64,000 bases of DNA from Blastococcus sp. TF02-09 (GCF_003319105.1 NZ_QOHH01000002.1:248001-312000), one strand, 5' to 3'; counted from the stretch's first letter, positions 27,245-36,893 are shown. The notes: generated by a model from the sequence alone, not told the origin. Numbers and translations are program-made.

Positions 27245-28048
27245 CTAGCTCGTGGTGAGCACCGTGAGCTCGCTGATCTTCCAGTCGCCGTCGACGTCGA
27301 CGAGCGTCGCCCGGACCGTCTGCACGCAGGACTGGGCGCCCTCGGGCGTCACCGTGCACTCCGAGCCCTCGGGGGCCGGCTGGGTGCCGCTGTTGACCGA
27401 CTTCAGCACGTACTGGCCGAAGACGACGACCGTCGCGGACTCCTGCGACTCGTCCACCTGCTGCACACCGACGTCGAGGACCTCGTAGCGGGTCGTCGCC
27501 GACACCTGCTCGTAGGAGCTGATGATGCCGCCGTCGGTGAGGTCCTGCTCGTACTGGTCGCGCAGGTCGCCGGTGAGCGCGTCGAGCTTGCCCTGCACGC
27601 TGCCCTCGGAGTCCTCGTAGTCGTAGGCGTAGACGGCCTGGATGCCGCTGCGGGCCGCGGCGAGGATCTCCGGGTCGACGTGCGTGGGGTGCAGCCGCTG
27701 CCAGAGCAGCACTCCCCCGCCGGCGGCGGCGGCCACGCAGAGCAGCGCGAGCACCAGCAGGGCGGCGGGCAGGCGACGCCGGGCGGTGCCGGTGGCTGCA
27801 CCCGCGCCGGCGGACGACGGGGTACGCCTCGTGCGCGCCCGTGGCGTCGCGTCCTCGCGCACGTCGTCGCTCGCGGGCAGCTCGACCGTCGCCGGAGCAG
27901 TTGCCGGCGTCACGGGCTCCTCCCGGTCGCGGCGGCTGCCGGCCACCCGGGCCCGGGGCCCGGGACTGGGGCGCGCGGCCGCCGGGCGGGCGCGCGGCGT
28001 GGGGCGCGGGCGCCCCTCGGGCAGGCGGTCGTCCTGGTCGTCACTCAT
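27245..28048 (-). CDS. Mce-associated membrane protein (distal)
   Basis: A 267-residue protein with a Pro/Arg/Ala-rich cytoplasmic N-terminus of about 90 residues, one transmembrane helix at roughly 95-117 (LPAALLVLALLCVAAAAGGGVLL) and an external domain of about 150 residues ending in the DVDGDWKISELTVLT motif typical of Mce-associated (Mas) proteins with a VirB8/NTF2-like fold. In mycobacteria such proteins stabilise Mce transporters. Two cysteines in the external domain (SECTV, QSCVQ) could form a disulphide. It overlaps the upstream Mas gene by eight bases and ends the mce operon. Confidence 0.85.
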   Translation of the reverse strand: MSDDQDDRLPEGRPRPTPRARPAAARPSPGPRARVAGSRRDREEPVTPATAPATVELPASDDVREDATPRARTRRTPSSAGAGAATGTARRRLPAALLVLALLCVAAAAGGGVLLWQRLHPTHVDPEILAAARSGIQAVYAYDYEDSEGSVQGKLDALTGDLRDQYEQDLTDGGIISSYEQVSATTRYEVLDVGVQQVDESQESATVVVFGQYVLKSVNSGTQPAPEGSECTVTPEGAQSCVQTVRATLVDVDGDWKISELTVLTTS

Positions 28049-28709
28049 CGCCCGCGGACCCCGTTCCCGTGATCCCGGAGAGGAGCCACCGGTCGCCGGA
28101 CTTCTCCAAGGCCACCTCGAGGCGGTACCGCGAGATCTGCACCTGCTCGCTGGCCGTGCTCTCCTGCGTCGCCTGGATCACCAGCAGGACCGTCGCCTCC
28201 TCGGTGTCGGCCCGGGTGACGCCCGCACCGATGATCTCGGTGTTGACGACGGCCTCCAGCTCGGTGATCTCCTGCCGCCGGTCCTCCAGCTCGGACACCG
28301 AGGCGTCGCGCAGGTCCCCGGTCGCGACCCGGCGGATCTGCTCGATGTCGTCGTCCAGGGTCAGGTAGTCGAACGACGTCAGGTCCACGACGCCGGAGCG
28401 CGCCGCCTGCAGCGCCTCCGCGTACTCGCCGGTGCGGACGGGGGACTCCCCGGGCCGGGTGAACCAGAGGAAACCCACCCCGGCCAGCAGCAGCACGAGG
28501 AGGACCGCGAGCGCGGGCACCAGGGGAACGGACAGCCGCACGCGGCGTCGCGTCCGCGGCGGCGCTTCGCCACCGGGCTCCGCGTCGTCGCCGGAGTCGG
28601 CAGCCGCACCCGGGACCGGGTCGTCGGCCGGCACGAGGGAGGGGTCGTCGCCGGGTGCCGCAGCGGTCGCTCCCCCGGCTCGCGCACCGGTCCGCGCATC
28701 GCTGGTCAC
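28041..28709 (-). CDS. Mce-associated membrane protein (proximal)
   Basis: A 222-residue protein starting at a GTG at 28709 (then TSDARTGARAGG). The start is supported by GAGGAGGAG seven bases upstream; a longer in-frame reading to 28973 overlaps mceF and has no support. A Pro/Asp-rich N-terminus is followed by one transmembrane helix near residues 55-75 (LVPALAVLLVLLLAGVGFLWF) and an external VirB8-like domain ending SGDRWLLSGITG. It lies 49 bases after mceF and shares the Mas architecture with its neighbour, suggesting duplication and a paired role in the Mce complex. Confidence 0.83.
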   Translation of the reverse strand: MTSDARTGARAGGATAAAPGDDPSLVPADDPVPGAAADSGDDAEPGGEAPPRTRRRVRLSVPLVPALAVLLVLLLAGVGFLWFTRPGESPVRTGEYAEALQAARSGVVDLTSFDYLTLDDDIEQIRRVATGDLRDASVSELEDRRQEITELEAVVNTEIIGAGVTRADTEEATVLLVIQATQESTASEQVQISRYRLEVALEKSGDRWLLSGITGTGSAGDE

Positions 28710-28758
28710 GCGGGCACTCCTCCTCGTCGATGGGCGACGTCGACCGTCGGCATGCCGC

Positions 28759-30045
28759 TCATCCCGCGACGCTGGAGAAGGGGCTGGCCGAGACCAGCCC
28801 GCCCAGCAGGTCGGTGAGCGGCGCGAGCGGACCGGGCGCGGCGGGGAGACCCCCACCGCCGGCCGGACCCTCCGGTGAGGCGCCGGCCTGGCCGCCGTCC
28901 CGGCCGATGTTCTGCTCGCCGCGGATGTTAGACCCGTTCTCGTCGTAGGCATCGCCCGGCGCCGGGTCGACACCGTTGATGACGTCGCAGCGCACGGCGT
29001 CGGTGTCGACGGCCTCGACCGCGCCCTGGGTGGGGGTCGTGGAGCTGGGCACGTAGCCGGTGGTGCAGGGATGCGGCTCCCCGGCGTTGAGCACGAACCC
29101 GAAGTGCGAGCGCAGGACGCCGTCCTCGTCGCGGCGCACCACGGTGAACCCGCCGGACACGGCGTCCGGGTAGGTGACCAGCATCTGGCGCACGCCGTCG
29201 AGCCGCGGGATCGTCACCCCGTTCAGGATGTCCAGGTTGCGGACCAGCGAGCCCAGGCCCGGGCCGGCGTCCTCCACCAGCGTCTGCAGGGCCTCCCCGG
29301 CGTCGGGCGCGTTGACCACGATCTCGCGCAGGTCCGGGTCCAGGTCGACCAGCGTGTCGGTGACCAGCCGCAGGTCCGCCGCCCACGCGCGGATCGCCGA
29401 GCGGCTGTCCCGCTGGGTGTCCAGCACCGTCTGGCCGTCGGTGATCAGCGCCAGGGTCTGCGGGAGGGACTCGGTGGCCCGGGCCAGGAGCAGGTCCCCG
29501 TTGTCGATGAGCCGCCCGAGGTCGTCCCCGGCACCCTCGAAGGCCCGCCCGAGCTCCTCGATGACGATCCGCAGGTTGTCCTGGTCGATCGAGCCCACGA
29601 GCCCGTCGAGGTTGAGCAGCATCTGCTCCACCGGCACGGGGGTGCTGGTGCGCTCCTTCGGGATGACCGAGCCGTCCTCGAGGTAGGGCTCGCCCTCGCT
29701 GGTGGGCCGCAGGATCACGTACTGCTCCCCCACCGCGCTGCGGGTGGCGACCGTGGCCTCGGTGTCGGCGGGGATGGGCTCGGCGTCCGGGTCGATGCGG
29801 AGGACCACGCGGACGCCGTCCTCGACGACCTGCATGTCGGTGACCCGGCCGACGGCGACTCCGCGGTAGGTCACCTCGGCGTTGACGAAGATCCCGCCGG
29901 ACTGCTCGAAGTCGGCCGCCACCTCGTAGCTGCCCCCGAGGAGGACGCGGTCGAGGCCGACGTAGGTGAAGCCCAGGTAGGCCATCGCCACGACGGACAG
30001 GGTGACGAAGGCCGCCAGCTTGAACTTGGTCGCGCGAGCGATCAC
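28759..30045 (-). CDS. mceF: Mce family protein, MceF-like
   Basis: The last of six MCE-domain substrate-binding proteins. The 428-residue product has an N-terminal membrane anchor (FKLAAFVTLSVVAMAYLGF), the MCE domain from about residue 38 (SYEVAADFEQSGGIFVNAEVTYRGVAVGRVTDM), a helical region and a disordered Gly/Pro-rich C-terminus. Order and architecture match MceF of mycobacterial operons, where six MCE proteins form an envelope-spanning tube delivering lipid to the YrbE permeases. The ATG overlaps the mceE stop (ATGA). Substrate unknown. Confidence 0.88.
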   Translation of the reverse strand: MIARATKFKLAAFVTLSVVAMAYLGFTYVGLDRVLLGGSYEVAADFEQSGGIFVNAEVTYRGVAVGRVTDMQVVEDGVRVVLRIDPDAEPIPADTEATVATRSAVGEQYVILRPTSEGEPYLEDGSVIPKERTSTPVPVEQMLLNLDGLVGSIDQDNLRIVIEELGRAFEGAGDDLGRLIDNGDLLLARATESLPQTLALITDGQTVLDTQRDSRSAIRAWAADLRLVTDTLVDLDPDLREIVVNAPDAGEALQTLVEDAGPGLGSLVRNLDILNGVTIPRLDGVRQMLVTYPDAVSGGFTVVRRDEDGVLRSHFGFVLNAGEPHPCTTGYVPSSTTPTQGAVEAVDTDAVRCDVINGVDPAPGDAYDENGSNIRGEQNIGRDGGQAGASPEGPAGGGGLPAAPGPLAPLTDLLGGLVSASPFSSVAG

Positions 30046-31325
30046 GGTCCCACCTCCGACACGAGGGGCAGCCCCGCGCGGCTCGCCGCCGGGTCACTTT
30101 CCGGCAACTGGTCCATGACCTGCCCGGTGGCGTCGCCGAGCCCGGCCGGCCGGCTCTCCGACGACTGCGACGACTGCTGCGCCGCGGCGGTCGACTCCTC
30201 GCCGGCCGGCGACACCGTGCCGCCGCCCTCGGCGCCGCACTTGCCCTGGCTGAGGGCCTCCGTCAGCGGGAGCTCGCGGAGCGCGCCGCTCTGGTCGACG
30301 ACGTAGCGGCAGAGGAGCTGGGTGAGGTCCAGGTCGACCGTCGCGGTCATGTTGGTGAACAGCGCCGTGCCACCGGTCTGCGCCTGGCGGTAGTTCAGCG
30401 CCGACAGGGAGCTGTCGGGGAACGGATAGGTCAGCAGCAGCTCCAGCGAGTTCGCGAGGTCCGGGCCGGCCGCGGCGAGCTGGCTGAGGATCGGCTGCAG
30501 GAGTTTCAGGTCCTCGATGGTGTTGGTCGCCGACGCGTTGATGACCCGCGTGCCGACGTCCCCGAGCCGGGCCAGCCCCTCGAGCATCGACACCAGCAGC
30601 CCGCGCTGCTCGTTGATGACGTCGAGCCCCGGGCCGATCGTGTCGAGGGCCGTCTCGATGGTGGCGGTGCGCTCCGCGAGCGTGCGGGCGAGCTCGTCGG
30701 AGCGGTCCAGGGCACGGTTGATCTCGGCCCGCTGCTCGTCCAGACCGCCGATGAAGGTGTCCAGCTGGCCCAGGGTGTCCTTGATCTCGGCCTCGCGACC
30801 CTCCAGCGCGTCCCCGAGCTCGCGGTTGATCGTCTGGAGCTGGGCCAGCCCACCACCGTTGAGCACCAGGGAGAGGGCCCCGAGGAGCTCCTCGACCTCG
30901 ACGTTGCGGTTCGTGCGGTCCAGCGTGATCCGCGCGCCGTCCTCCAGGCGCCCTTCCGCCTCCTCGTTCCCCGGGGCGGCCAGCTCGACGTACTTCTCCC
31001 CCAGGAGCGAGGACTGCTGGATCGCCGCCACCGCGTTGGCCGGCAGGTCGACGTCCCCGTTGACCTGGATCGTCACGACCGCGGTCCAGTCCTCCTCGTC
31101 CAGCTCGATGCCGTCCACCCGGCCCACCGGCACGTCGGCGACGCGCACGCCGGACTGGGGCACGAGGTCGAGGACGTCGAGGAACTCGACCTCCACCGTG
31201 TACGGGTCGTCGCCGAGGTCGGCACCGCCGGGCAGGCTCACGGAGTAGGCGCCGCGGAAGCCGCAGCCGCCGAGCAGCAGCACCCCGACCGCGAGGGCAC
31301 CGGCCCGCTGCCACCGGGCGGTCAC
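30042..31325 (-). CDS. mceE: Mce family lipoprotein, MceE-like
   Basis: The 427-residue product is a lipoprotein: signal sequence ending in lipobox LLGGC with Cys21 as the lipidation site. The MCE domain begins near YTVEVEFLDVLDLVPQSGVRVADVPVGRV. The helical region contains long coiled-coil-like stretches (INRELGDALEGREAEIKDTL). The lipoprotein position, fifth in the set, is the hallmark of MceE (LprK-like) proteins. It overlaps mceD and mceF by four bases each, so the operon is tightly coupled. It may anchor the Mce complex at the outer face of the membrane. Confidence 0.9.
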   Translation of the reverse strand: MTARWQRAGALAVGVLLLGGCGFRGAYSVSLPGGADLGDDPYTVEVEFLDVLDLVPQSGVRVADVPVGRVDGIELDEEDWTAVVTIQVNGDVDLPANAVAAIQQSSLLGEKYVELAAPGNEEAEGRLEDGARITLDRTNRNVEVEELLGALSLVLNGGGLAQLQTINRELGDALEGREAEIKDTLGQLDTFIGGLDEQRAEINRALDRSDELARTLAERTATIETALDTIGPGLDVINEQRGLLVSMLEGLARLGDVGTRVINASATNTIEDLKLLQPILSQLAAAGPDLANSLELLLTYPFPDSSLSALNYRQAQTGGTALFTNMTATVDLDLTQLLCRYVVDQSGALRELPLTEALSQGKCGAEGGGTVSPAGEESTAAAQQSSQSSESRPAGLGDATGQVMDQLPESDPAASRAGLPLVSEVGP

Positions 31326-32560
31326 TTGGCACCTGCCAGGGTGACCGCGGGCAGGCCCGGGAGGTGGACACCGCCACCGCTGCCACCGCCCCCGAGGAGC
31401 GCGTCGCGCAGCTCCTCGTAGTCGGGGATGCGGTTGTTGTTGAGGTCGTCGGCGGCGCCGTCGGCGTTCGCGTCACCGGACAGCAGCCGCGAGCAGACGT
31501 CCTGGACGCTGTCGCGCAGCGGGCCGGTGAGGTCGGGGAGCGCCACCGGCAGCTCGAGCTCGATCCGCCCGGCCTGCGCGAGGAGCCCGCAGACGACGAC
31601 CTCGGCGTTGAGCGAGCCGACCCCGTTGTCCCGGGTGTCGAGCGTGCCGTAGTCGGGGTTGTAGGCGCGGGCCAGGTTGCTCAGCGCCGCCGGTGCCACG
31701 TCGAGCACCTCGGCGAGCTTGGCGCGCTGCTGGACCAGCACGAGGGTCACGTCCGCGAGCCGGTCGACGTTCGTCGTCAGCAGCGCGGTGTTGTCCCGGA
31801 CGAAGCCGGCCACGTCACCCAGGGCGTCGCTGAGCAGGACCACCGCCTCCTGGAGGTCGGCGCGCTCGCCCTCGAGCAGGTCGGCGACCGCGGCCATGTT
31901 GTCGTTGAACTGGCCGACCTGCGCATCGATCGTGGCCAGCGCGCTGGTGAAGGTCTGGAGGTTCTCCAGGGACCCGAACAGGTCGTCGCGGTTCTCGGCG
32001 AGCGTCTCGACCGCCTGCGAGAAGCCGGTGAGGGTGCGGTTCAGCTCGTCACCGTTGCCTTCCAGGTTGGCCGCCCCGACGTCGACGAGGTCGGACAGGG
32101 CTCCGTTGGCGTTGGCACCGGTGGGGCCGAGGGCCGCCGACAACTCGTCGAGCGCGCCGTACACCGCGTCGAGCTCCACCGGGATGGCGGTGCGGTCCAG
32201 CGGGATCTCGGCGCCGTCCTCCATCGTCGGACCCCCGTCGTAGACCGGGGCGAGCTGCACGTAGCGGTCGGAGACCAGCGAGGGCGCCAGGATGATCGCG
32301 TCGGCGTCGGCCGGGACGTCGTAGTCCTCGTCGATGCTCATCTCGACGCGGACCTGGTCGCCCAGGGGCACCACCTCGTCGATCGTGCCGATGGGGATGC
32401 CGAGCACCCGGACGTCCGAGCCGGGGTACAGGCCGACCGTCTCGTCGAAGAACGCGGTCACCCGGTACTGCCCAGGCGGGCGCAGGACGGTCCACCCCAC
32501 CGCGGCGAGGAGCACGAGCGCCGCCGTGATGGCCACGGCGCGCTGCAGGCTGCCACTCAT
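31322..32560 (-). CDS. mceD: Mce family protein, MceD-like
   Basis: A 412-residue MCE protein with N-terminal anchor (AVAITAALVLLAAVGWTVL), MCE domain from YRVTAFFDETVGLYPGSDVRVLGIPIGTIDEVVP, and a helical part rich in Asn/Leu/Asp. Near the C-terminus, DANADGAADDLNNNRIPDYEELRDAL resembles a calcium-binding dockerin or EF-hand-like loop, an unusual touch worth checking. It overlaps mceC by one base and mceE by four. The role is lipid binding and transfer by family. Confidence 0.88.
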   Translation of the reverse strand: MSGSLQRAVAITAALVLLAAVGWTVLRPPGQYRVTAFFDETVGLYPGSDVRVLGIPIGTIDEVVPLGDQVRVEMSIDEDYDVPADADAIILAPSLVSDRYVQLAPVYDGGPTMEDGAEIPLDRTAIPVELDAVYGALDELSAALGPTGANANGALSDLVDVGAANLEGNGDELNRTLTGFSQAVETLAENRDDLFGSLENLQTFTSALATIDAQVGQFNDNMAAVADLLEGERADLQEAVVLLSDALGDVAGFVRDNTALLTTNVDRLADVTLVLVQQRAKLAEVLDVAPAALSNLARAYNPDYGTLDTRDNGVGSLNAEVVVCGLLAQAGRIELELPVALPDLTGPLRDSVQDVCSRLLSGDANADGAADDLNNNRIPDYEELRDALLGGGGSGGGVHLPGLPAVTLAGAK

Positions 32561-33591
32561 CAGCGACCTCCCTCGGTCGGTTCGCAGCCGGTCACCGGGG
32601 TGTCGGCGCCGCCGCAGACGGCCGCACCGACGACGGTGGGGATGAGGTCGTTGACGAAGCTGTCGAACCAGCGCCCGTTGCCCAGGGTGTTGGTGAAGAC
32701 GCGGACGAAGGGCGCCAGCTCCTTCACCGTCTCGCCCAGCGCGGCCCGGTTGCGGGACAGGATGTCCGTGACCCGGGACAGCTGCTGCAGAGCCGGGGTC
32801 AGCACCTCGCGGTTGTCGTCGACGAGGCCGGAGAGCTGCACGGCGAGCTGCTGGGTGCTCTCCAGGATCGAGTCGATGAGCTCCCGCCGCTCCTGCACCT
32901 CGGTGAGCAGGGTGTTGGAGTCGATGATCAGCTGGGTGAACTCACCGTTGCGGTCGGCGAGCACCTGGGTGACCTCGCGGGTGGAGGACAGCAGCTCGCG
33001 CAGCTCGGCGTCCCGCGACGCGATCGTGTCCGAGAGCCGAGCGAGGCCCTGGAGCGAGGTCTGCACCTCCTCGGGGGTCTCGGCGAAGGTGTCGGCCAGC
33101 ACCTCGAAGCTGGCCGCGAGCTGACCGGTGTCGATGTCCTGCACGGTCGTGGAGAGGTCGGCGAAGGCCTCTACGACGTCGTAGGGCGACGCCGTCCGCT
33201 CCAGCGGGATGCGCTCGTCGGGGTCCAGCTCCTGCGACCCGCGGGGGACCAGCGCCACGTACTTGGCGCCGAGCACGGTCTCGATCTTGATCGCCGCCTC
33301 GGACCGGTCCCCGACGAAGGCGTCCTTCACCCGGAACTCGACGGTCACCGCGCCGTCCTCGAGGGAGAGGCTCTCGACGTTGCCCACCTTGACCCCGGCG
33401 ACGCGGACCGGGTCGTCGGCCCGCAGGCCGGCGGCCTCGGAGAACTGCGCCTTGTAGACGGTCCCCCCGCCGATCAGCGGCAGCGACTGCGCGTTGAAGG
33501 CGAGCAGCACGATGGCGGCGATCACGCTCAGGCTGACCGCCCCGATGATCACCGGGTTGCGGTCTCGGAAGTTCGTGGACCGGCGAGCCAT
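32560..33591 (-). CDS. mceC: Mce family protein, MceC-like
   Basis: A 343-residue MCE protein. The ATG at 33591 overlaps the mceB stop (TGATG); a longer in-frame reading to 33693 lies inside mceB and is rejected. Features: Arg-rich N-terminus, membrane anchor (PVIIGAVSLSVIAAIVLLAF), MCE domain YKAQFSEAAGLRADDPVRVAGVKVGNVESL, and long heptad-like helices. The C-terminal RWFDSFVNDLIPTVVGAAVCGG resembles other MceC/B proteins. It is the third MCE gene of the operon. Confidence 0.88.
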   Translation of the reverse strand: MARRSTNFRDRNPVIIGAVSLSVIAAIVLLAFNAQSLPLIGGGTVYKAQFSEAAGLRADDPVRVAGVKVGNVESLSLEDGAVTVEFRVKDAFVGDRSEAAIKIETVLGAKYVALVPRGSQELDPDERIPLERTASPYDVVEAFADLSTTVQDIDTGQLAASFEVLADTFAETPEEVQTSLQGLARLSDTIASRDAELRELLSSTREVTQVLADRNGEFTQLIIDSNTLLTEVQERRELIDSILESTQQLAVQLSGLVDDNREVLTPALQQLSRVTDILSRNRAALGETVKELAPFVRVFTNTLGNGRWFDSFVNDLIPTVVGAAVCGGADTPVTGCEPTEGGR

Positions 33592-34649
33592 CAGCTGCAC
33601 CCCTCCGCGCCGCTCTCGAACTCGAACTTTTGGGCCGCGGGTGCCCCACCGAGCGGGGTCGCGGGGAGCGTCACCGTGCCCCCGGCCCGGCACAGGAAGA
33701 AGTTGAACCAGCTGCCGTTGATGGCGGTCCGGGTGGTGAGGTCGAGCTTGGCCGGCACGGTCTGCAGGAAGCGCTCCACCACGTCCCCGGTGTCGCCGAG
33801 GTTGCGCGAGAGGTCGTCCAGCGCCTGGATGTCGGCGGTCAGCGGAGCCCGCGCGTCCTCCAGGAAGCCGCTGGTGCTCGTGGCCAGCTGGTCGATGGTG
33901 GCCAGGGAGTCGAAGATGACCTCCCGGTCACCGGCCAGACCCGTGACGAACTCCTGGAGGCTGACCACCAGCCCGGACAGCTGCTCGTCGCGGGCGGCGA
34001 GGGTGCCCATGACGGTGGTCAGGTTGTCGATGACGCTGCCGATCACCTGGTCGCGGTCGGCCAGGCTGTTGGTGAGCGAGCCGACGTGCCCGAGCAGGCT
34101 CTCCACGGTCCCGCCCTCACCCTGGAAGACCTGGATGATCTCGAAGGAGACCCGGTTGACGTCCTCCGGCGAGAGGGCCTGCAGCAGCGGCTGGAAGCCC
34201 CCGAACAGGACGGTGAGGTCGAGGGCGTTCGTCGTCTGCGCCACCGGGATCACCGCTCCGGACTCGAGCGTGTCGCCGCCGGAGCCCTCCCCCTCGGTGA
34301 GGGCGATGTACCGCTGGCCGACGAGGTTCCGGAAGCGGATGGTCGCCTCGACGCTGCTCGGGAGCGGCACCGACTCGCCGACCTCCAGCTCCACCTCCGC
34401 GACCGGGCGGTCGGTCTCGTCCGACAGCCCGATGCCGACCACCTGGCCCACCCGGACGCCGGCGATGCGCACCTCGTCGCCCTCGACCAGCCCGGCGACG
34501 TCGGTGAACTGGGCCCGGTAGGTCAGCTGCTCCCCGTAGCCGGCGTTCGTGATGGTCGTGATGAGCACGTAGGCCGCCAGGATGGTCACGAGCGCGAAGG
34601 CGAGCAGCTTGACCAGCGGTCCGCCCAGGCCCCTGAGCTGGCCCTTCAT
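33591..34649 (-). CDS. mceB: Mce family protein, MceB-like
   Basis: A 352-residue MCE protein with N-terminal anchor (LLAFALVTILAAYVLITTI), MCE domain (YRAQFTDVAGLVEGDEVRIAGVRVGQVVGI) and a helical region ending in the conserved NGSWFNFFLCRAGG motif seen in MceB and MceC proteins. It overlaps mceA by four bases. By family it contributes one ring subunit to the lipid-conducting Mce assembly. Confidence 0.89.
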   Translation of the reverse strand: MKGQLRGLGGPLVKLLAFALVTILAAYVLITTITNAGYGEQLTYRAQFTDVAGLVEGDEVRIAGVRVGQVVGIGLSDETDRPVAEVELEVGESVPLPSSVEATIRFRNLVGQRYIALTEGEGSGGDTLESGAVIPVAQTTNALDLTVLFGGFQPLLQALSPEDVNRVSFEIIQVFQGEGGTVESLLGHVGSLTNSLADRDQVIGSVIDNLTTVMGTLAARDEQLSGLVVSLQEFVTGLAGDREVIFDSLATIDQLATSTSGFLEDARAPLTADIQALDDLSRNLGDTGDVVERFLQTVPAKLDLTTRTAINGSWFNFFLCRAGGTVTLPATPLGGAPAAQKFEFESGAEGCS

Positions 34650-36019
34650 CGGAACATCACGTTCTTCCCCCGCAGGACCGGCGCCAGGGTCGCGGCGCCG
34701 AGGTCGGACACGTCACCGGGCTCGTCGCCGGTCTGGAACGCGAGGATGCTGCGCACGAAGTCGAGCTCGGCCGAGGAGCCGGCCAGCACGTCGGGCAGCG
34801 ACCGCCCCTCCCGCGCGCCACCGGGCACGTTGTTCGGGTTGCCACCGTCGTCGGCGCCGCCCTCGTAGCAGGCGGGCTCGTCCCGCAGCTCGCTCTCCGG
34901 CGACTCGATGCCGTCGAGGGGCGGGTAGGGGCAGTAGTACTCCCCCGCCTGGGCCTGGGCGATCTCCCCGTCGATGTCGTCCAGACCGCGGCAGTCCGGC
35001 GGCGCCGTCTCGGCGTAGATCGGCTGGTCACCCGGCGCGTAGGGGTTCCGCGGCGGCAGGGTGAACACGATGTTCAGGTTCAGGGCCGGGTCTCCGTCGG
35101 TGCCGAAGGTCTCGCCGATGCGGGGCACCGAGGAGGCGAGCCCGTCGAGCAGGCACGGGTAGACCGGCGAGTACTCGGCGAAGAGACCGAGCACCGGCCG
35201 CGACGTCTCCGCCAGCGAGATGAGGTTCCGCTCGTTGCGCTCCAGGAACCCCGCGGCCACGTTGGCGGAGCTCGTGCCCACGCTGAACGTGCGGCGCAGC
35301 TGCTCCTGCTGGTCGACCACGGTGGTGTTGGTGACCGCGAGGTTGTCCAGGACGGCGAGCAGGTCGTCGGCGGCGCCGTCGTAGGTCTCGGCGAAGTCGG
35401 CGATGCCCGAGATGTCGGCCTGCAACTCGGGCAGGACGGTGTTGATCTCCCCGACGTACTCACCGGTCGCGGCCAGGTTCGCGCCGAGGTCGTCGCCGCG
35501 GCCCCGGACGGCGTCCGCGACGGCCCCCAGGGTGAAGGCGAGATCCTCCGGCTGTACCGCCTGGAGCAACGGCAGCGTGTCGTCGATGACCCGCTGCAGC
35601 TCGATGGCGTTGCTCGTCCGGTCCTGGCCGATCACGTCTCCTTCGGCCAGCCGTTCCCCGCTCGGGTTCTCCGGCAGCTCGAGGGACACGAAGCGCTCGC
35701 CGAAGAGGGTCTTGGGCAGCAGCCGCGCGGTCACGTCGGCAGGGATCTGGTCGACCTGCTCCGGGTCGAGCGCCAGCTCGATCACGGCGCCGTCCACGCC
35801 GGCCTCGACCTCGCGCACCTCGCCGACGATGACGCCGCGCAGCTTCACGTCGGAGGCCGCCTGGAGCTGGTTGCCCGCGGTGTCGGACTCCAGCGTCACC
35901 CGGACGACGTCGGCGAACGCCTTGTTGTACTGCGCGACCGCCAGGCCGAGCAGCAGGGCGAGGACGACGAGGAACGCCACGCCCTGGAGACGGGTGCGGA
36001 TCACCTTGCTCCTGCTCAT
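34646..36019 (-). CDS. mceA: Mce family protein, MceA-like
   Basis: The first MCE gene after the permeases, encoding 457 residues. N-terminal anchor GVAFLVVLALLLGLAVAQYNKAF, MCE domain (VRVTLESDTAGNQLQAASDVKLRGVIVGEVREVE), a helical region, and a C-terminal part with several cysteines (YPCLLDG, PPDCRG, YYCPYPP, EPACYEG) and Pro/Gly-rich sequence, typical of MceA. It starts seven bases after yrbEB. By family it takes part in lipid uptake across the envelope. Confidence 0.89.
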   Translation of the reverse strand: MSRSKVIRTRLQGVAFLVVLALLLGLAVAQYNKAFADVVRVTLESDTAGNQLQAASDVKLRGVIVGEVREVEAGVDGAVIELALDPEQVDQIPADVTARLLPKTLFGERFVSLELPENPSGERLAEGDVIGQDRTSNAIELQRVIDDTLPLLQAVQPEDLAFTLGAVADAVRGRGDDLGANLAATGEYVGEINTVLPELQADISGIADFAETYDGAADDLLAVLDNLAVTNTTVVDQQEQLRRTFSVGTSSANVAAGFLERNERNLISLAETSRPVLGLFAEYSPVYPCLLDGLASSVPRIGETFGTDGDPALNLNIVFTLPPRNPYAPGDQPIYAETAPPDCRGLDDIDGEIAQAQAGEYYCPYPPLDGIESPESELRDEPACYEGGADDGGNPNNVPGGAREGRSLPDVLAGSSAELDFVRSILAFQTGDEPGDVSDLGAATLAPVLRGKNVMFR

Positions 36020-36026
36020 CGGTCGG

Positions 36027-36893
36027 TCACCCCGCGATCCGGACGGTCGTGGTCGAGCCCCAGATGGCCAGCGACAGGAAGAGGTCGATGACGTTGATCG
36101 CCACGATGGAGAAGCGCACGGCCCGGCCGACGGCCATGCCGACGCCCGACGGTCCCCCGCTGGCCCGGTAGCCGTAGTAGCAGTGGGTGAGGATGACCAC
36201 CACGGCGAAGACGAGCACCTTGAGGAACGACCACAGCACGTCCTCCGGCGGGAGGAACAGGTTGAAGTAGTGGTCGTAGGTGCCGGCCGACTGCCCGTAC
36301 GCCTGCGTGACGATGGTCCGGGTGGCGAAGTAGCTGGTCAGGAGCCCCAGCACGTAGAGCGGGACGACCGCGATGAAGCCGGCGATGATCCGGGTGGTCA
36401 CGAGGAACGGCAGCGAGGGCACGCCCATGACCTCGAGGGCGTCGATCTCCTCGTTGATCCGCATGGCGCCGATCTGGGCGGTGAACCCGCAGCCGACCGT
36501 CGCCGACAGCGCCACCCCGGCGACCAGCGGGGCGATCTCGCGGGTGTTGAAGTAGGCCGACAGGAAGCCGGTGAAGGCCGAGGTGCCCAGCTGGTCGAGG
36601 GCGGCGTACCCCTGCAGGCCGACCGCCGAGCCGGTGAAGAACGACAGCGCCGCGATGACGCCGACCGTGCCGCCGATGACCGCGAGCGCACCGGTCCCGA
36701 AGGTCACCTCGGCCAGCAGCCGCATGACCTCCTTCTTGTAGCGCCGCAGCGTGCGCGGGGTCCACGCGAGGGCGCGGCCGTAGAAGCCGAGCTGGTCGCC
36801 GAGGTTCTCGAGCGAGTCCAGCGGCTGCCTGCCTGCGCGCCGGAGCCGCCGCAGGCCGACCCGGACCCGGTCCACCGGGGAGAAGAGCGCCAT
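36027..36893 (-). CDS. yrbEB: ABC transporter permease, YrbEB (MlaE family)
   Basis: An integral membrane permease of the MlaE/YrbE family, about 288 residues with five to six hydrophobic segments. It carries the family's EEIDALEVMGVPSLPFLVTTR motif, the cytoplasmic coupling helix that contacts the ATPase. The ATG at 36893 shares a base with the yrbEA stop (TGATG); a GTG one codon upstream is an alternative. It pairs with YrbEA to form the heterodimeric permease of the Mce importer driven by the mkl product. Confidence 0.93.
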   Translation of the reverse strand: MALFSPVDRVRVGLRRLRRAGRQPLDSLENLGDQLGFYGRALAWTPRTLRRYKKEVMRLLAEVTFGTGALAVIGGTVGVIAALSFFTGSAVGLQGYAALDQLGTSAFTGFLSAYFNTREIAPLVAGVALSATVGCGFTAQIGAMRINEEIDALEVMGVPSLPFLVTTRIIAGFIAVVPLYVLGLLTSYFATRTIVTQAYGQSAGTYDHYFNLFLPPEDVLWSFLKVLVFAVVVILTHCYYGYRASGGPSGVGMAVGRAVRFSIVAINVIDLFLSLAIWGSTTTVRIAG

